Origin: an uncultured Nitrospina sp.
Lineage (GTDB): Bacteria; Nitrospinota; Nitrospinia; Nitrospinales; VA-1
Reading direction: 5' to 3'
Assembly: GCA_913044145.1 (NCBI GenBank)
Contig: CAJWOD010000094.1
Location: 1 to 5,941 of the forward strand
DNA length: 5,941 bases
Under the pieces are notes generated by a model that saw only the letters and a program-made list of their open reading frames with translations, was not told the origin of the DNA and made no database searches. The position numbers were made by a program, and so were the translations under genes. Shown here piece after piece: positions 5,162 to 5,941 of the stretch. Positions within the stretch are counted from its first letter, which is position 1; the number at the start of each line of letters is the position of its first letter.

Positions 5162-5539
5162 ATGAGCTATAGTTTTAATAACATTAGAATTTCAAAATAT
5201 TTGCTGACGATCTTACTATTAATGGCTGGCTGCACCAATATTGCAGAAGATCCATTGACTCTAAAGATCGGTGCTGAACCTTCGGCTAAAATGCGAAATG
5301 ACATCGGGATAGAGCACTTTTTAGCAGGAAGAAATTTTGAAGCCCTGTTGCAATTTAACCAAGCAAATTTAGCCGACCCAACTTCCGGAGAAATTCATTT
5401 CAACCTTGGGCTTGCACTTTGGAATGCAAATAAAAAGGAAAAGGCGATCAAACATTTCAAAAAGGCGCATAAGTTGGCCAAGGGAAACCTAAAAATTCTT
5501 CAGTCACAAATTGTAAATAAAATTCTGAAAGAGAATTGA
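5162..5539 (+). CDS. TPR-containing lipoprotein, 125 aa
   Basis: The N-terminus has basic residues (Arg9, Lys12), a hydrophobic run (13-21) and a lipobox Met-Ala-Gly-Cys with Cys24 as the lipidated residue. Met at -3 is less common than Leu but tolerated. The mature protein would be anchored to the inner or outer membrane; Thr25-Asn26 after the Cys gives no inner-membrane Asp retention signal. Residues 43-76 and 77-110 form two TPR units (IEHFLAGRNFEALLQFNQA; IHFNLGLALWNANKKEKAIK), usually protein-protein docking modules. No Shine-Dalgarno sequence precedes the ATG, and no downstream start would keep the signal peptide, so the ATG at 5162 is kept. It is divergent from another exported TPR protein and could work with it. 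The TGA stop is followed in the same frame by 77 further open codons (see the next ORF). The partner and exact role are unknown. Confidence 0.85.
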   Translation: MSYSFNNIRISKYLLTILLLMAGCTNIAEDPLTLKIGAEPSAKMRNDIGIEHFLAGRNFEALLQFNQANLADPTSGEIHFNLGLALWNANKKEKAIKHFKKAHKLAKGNLKILQSQIVNKILKEN

Positions 5540-5578
5540 AGTGGATTTTCAAAAATAATTCAACAGCGCAAATCTGCT

Positions 5579-5773
5579 GTGCCCTACTGGGCTGCCAGAG
5601 CATATGGTTTTAGCATTGAGCCCCAGCCCATTGCCGCAAAAGCTTTTCCGAGTTTACCCCGATTCCTGAAGCACTCAAAATTCTTTAGACTCATTAAAAA
5701 CCAACAATCCTTTGAAGAACGAATAAGGCAAGCTAAAAATCTAACTATAAAACACCAACCCCTAACCTCTTGA
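5579..5773 (+). CDS. Doubtful 64-aa ORF in frame with the lipoprotein, or a remnant
   Basis: From GTG 5579 the frame encodes 64 residues beginning PYWAARAYGFSIEPQPIAAK and ending in a basic, helical stretch. It is not recognised. No ribosome site precedes the GTG. The frame is open from 5540, directly after the lipoprotein TGA and in the same reading frame, so it could be the separated C-terminal end of a once longer protein, a readthrough extension or chance. The first half (about 5561-5680) is clearly richer in G and C than its surroundings and does not look like random AT-rich spacer, which is why it is listed. No Cys, signal peptide or membrane segment is present. Confidence 0.25.
   Translation: MPYWAARAYGFSIEPQPIAAKAFPSLPRFLKHSKFFRLIKNQQSFEERIRQAKNLTIKHQPLTS
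5588..5630. repeat. Inverted repeat TGGGCTG / CAGCCCA
   Basis: TGGGCTG (5588-5594) and CAGCCCA (5624-5630) are perfect reverse complements separated by 29 bases. The loop also contains AGCAT twice. There is no T-run after it, so it is not a terminator. It lies in the GC-richer patch after the lipoprotein gene. Confidence 0.4.
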
Positions 5774-5862
5774 ATTTCTAAGCTTTTGGGTTTATTCTAA
5801 ATCTGGTTATTTTTATTTCCGGGGTATATTTTAACGGCTTCGCACTTTACCTAGAACTTAGA

Positions 5863-5941
5863 ATGAATGAACTCTATTTAGCCAATCGAAATCTTTCCGA
5901 ATTATATCGGCAAAAACTACGGGAAAAAATTTTTATTCTTG
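5863..5941 (+). CDS. Possible 5' end of a gene running off the window
   Basis: ATG 5863 opens a frame of 26 codons to the window end (MNELYLANRNLSELYRQKLR...), with an amphipathic, protein-like composition. No Shine-Dalgarno sequence precedes it. The same frame is open back to 5782, and the upstream part would encode a hydrophobic stretch (NLVIFISGVYFNGFALYL) that could be a membrane helix. No ATG, GTG or TTG start lies there, and T-rich DNA gives such stretches by chance. Product unknown. Confidence 0.3.
   Translation, partial: MNELYLANRNLSELYRQKLREKIFIL

Noticed and set aside
5585..5640. tRNA or riboswitch in the GC-richer patch
   Set aside because: No cloverleaf, T-loop consensus or known riboswitch core can be found; only one 7-bp stem pairs.

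Overview
The window is AT-rich, densely packed bacterial chromosomal DNA. It carries Sec signal peptides, a lipoprotein signal and Shine-Dalgarno-type start sites, so the host is probably a diderm (Gram-negative) bacterium. The phylum cannot be fixed from the sequence. A formylglycine-generating-enzyme (FGE)-type domain behind exported TPRs, and a SoxS-like thioredoxin, would fit a marine or environmental lineage such as Nitrospinota or a deltaproteobacterial-type group, but that is a guess. I see no tRNA, rRNA, CRISPR array, insertion sequence or phage module.

Layout from left to right: (1) a possible tail of a rightward gene (1-48); (2) a leftward gene for an unrecognised 228-aa cytoplasmic protein with a lysine-rich tail (84-770); (3) a 393-bp AT-rich spacer with short repeats and an 18-bp palindrome at its end; (4) a rightward run of three genes: a 65-aa single-pass membrane protein (1164-1361), an exported cysteine-free thioredoxin-fold protein (1493-2098) and an intact aldehyde dehydrogenase (2167-3555); (5) a leftward gene for an exported TPR + FGE-type protein (3567-4898) that stops 11 bp from the dehydrogenase stop; (6) a 263-bp divergent spacer; (7) a rightward TPR lipoprotein (5162-5539); (8) a GC-richer stretch with a doubtful small ORF (5579-5773); (9) a possible gene start running off the right end (5863-5941).

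The envelope is the common theme. Four of the proteins are predicted to be exported, membrane-anchored or lipid-anchored. Two of them, transcribed divergently, carry TPRs suited to protein-protein contacts. Two apparent enzyme folds have lost their catalytic cysteines: the thioredoxin-like protein has Ser-x-x-Ser where Cys-x-x-Cys is expected, and the FGE-type domain lacks both active-site cysteines. They are therefore better read as binding or scaffold proteins than as enzymes. The aldehyde dehydrogenase keeps every catalytic residue I can check and is the one clear enzyme. Whether it works with the small membrane protein and the Cys-less thioredoxin-like protein upstream is inferred only from gene order and same-strand spacing.
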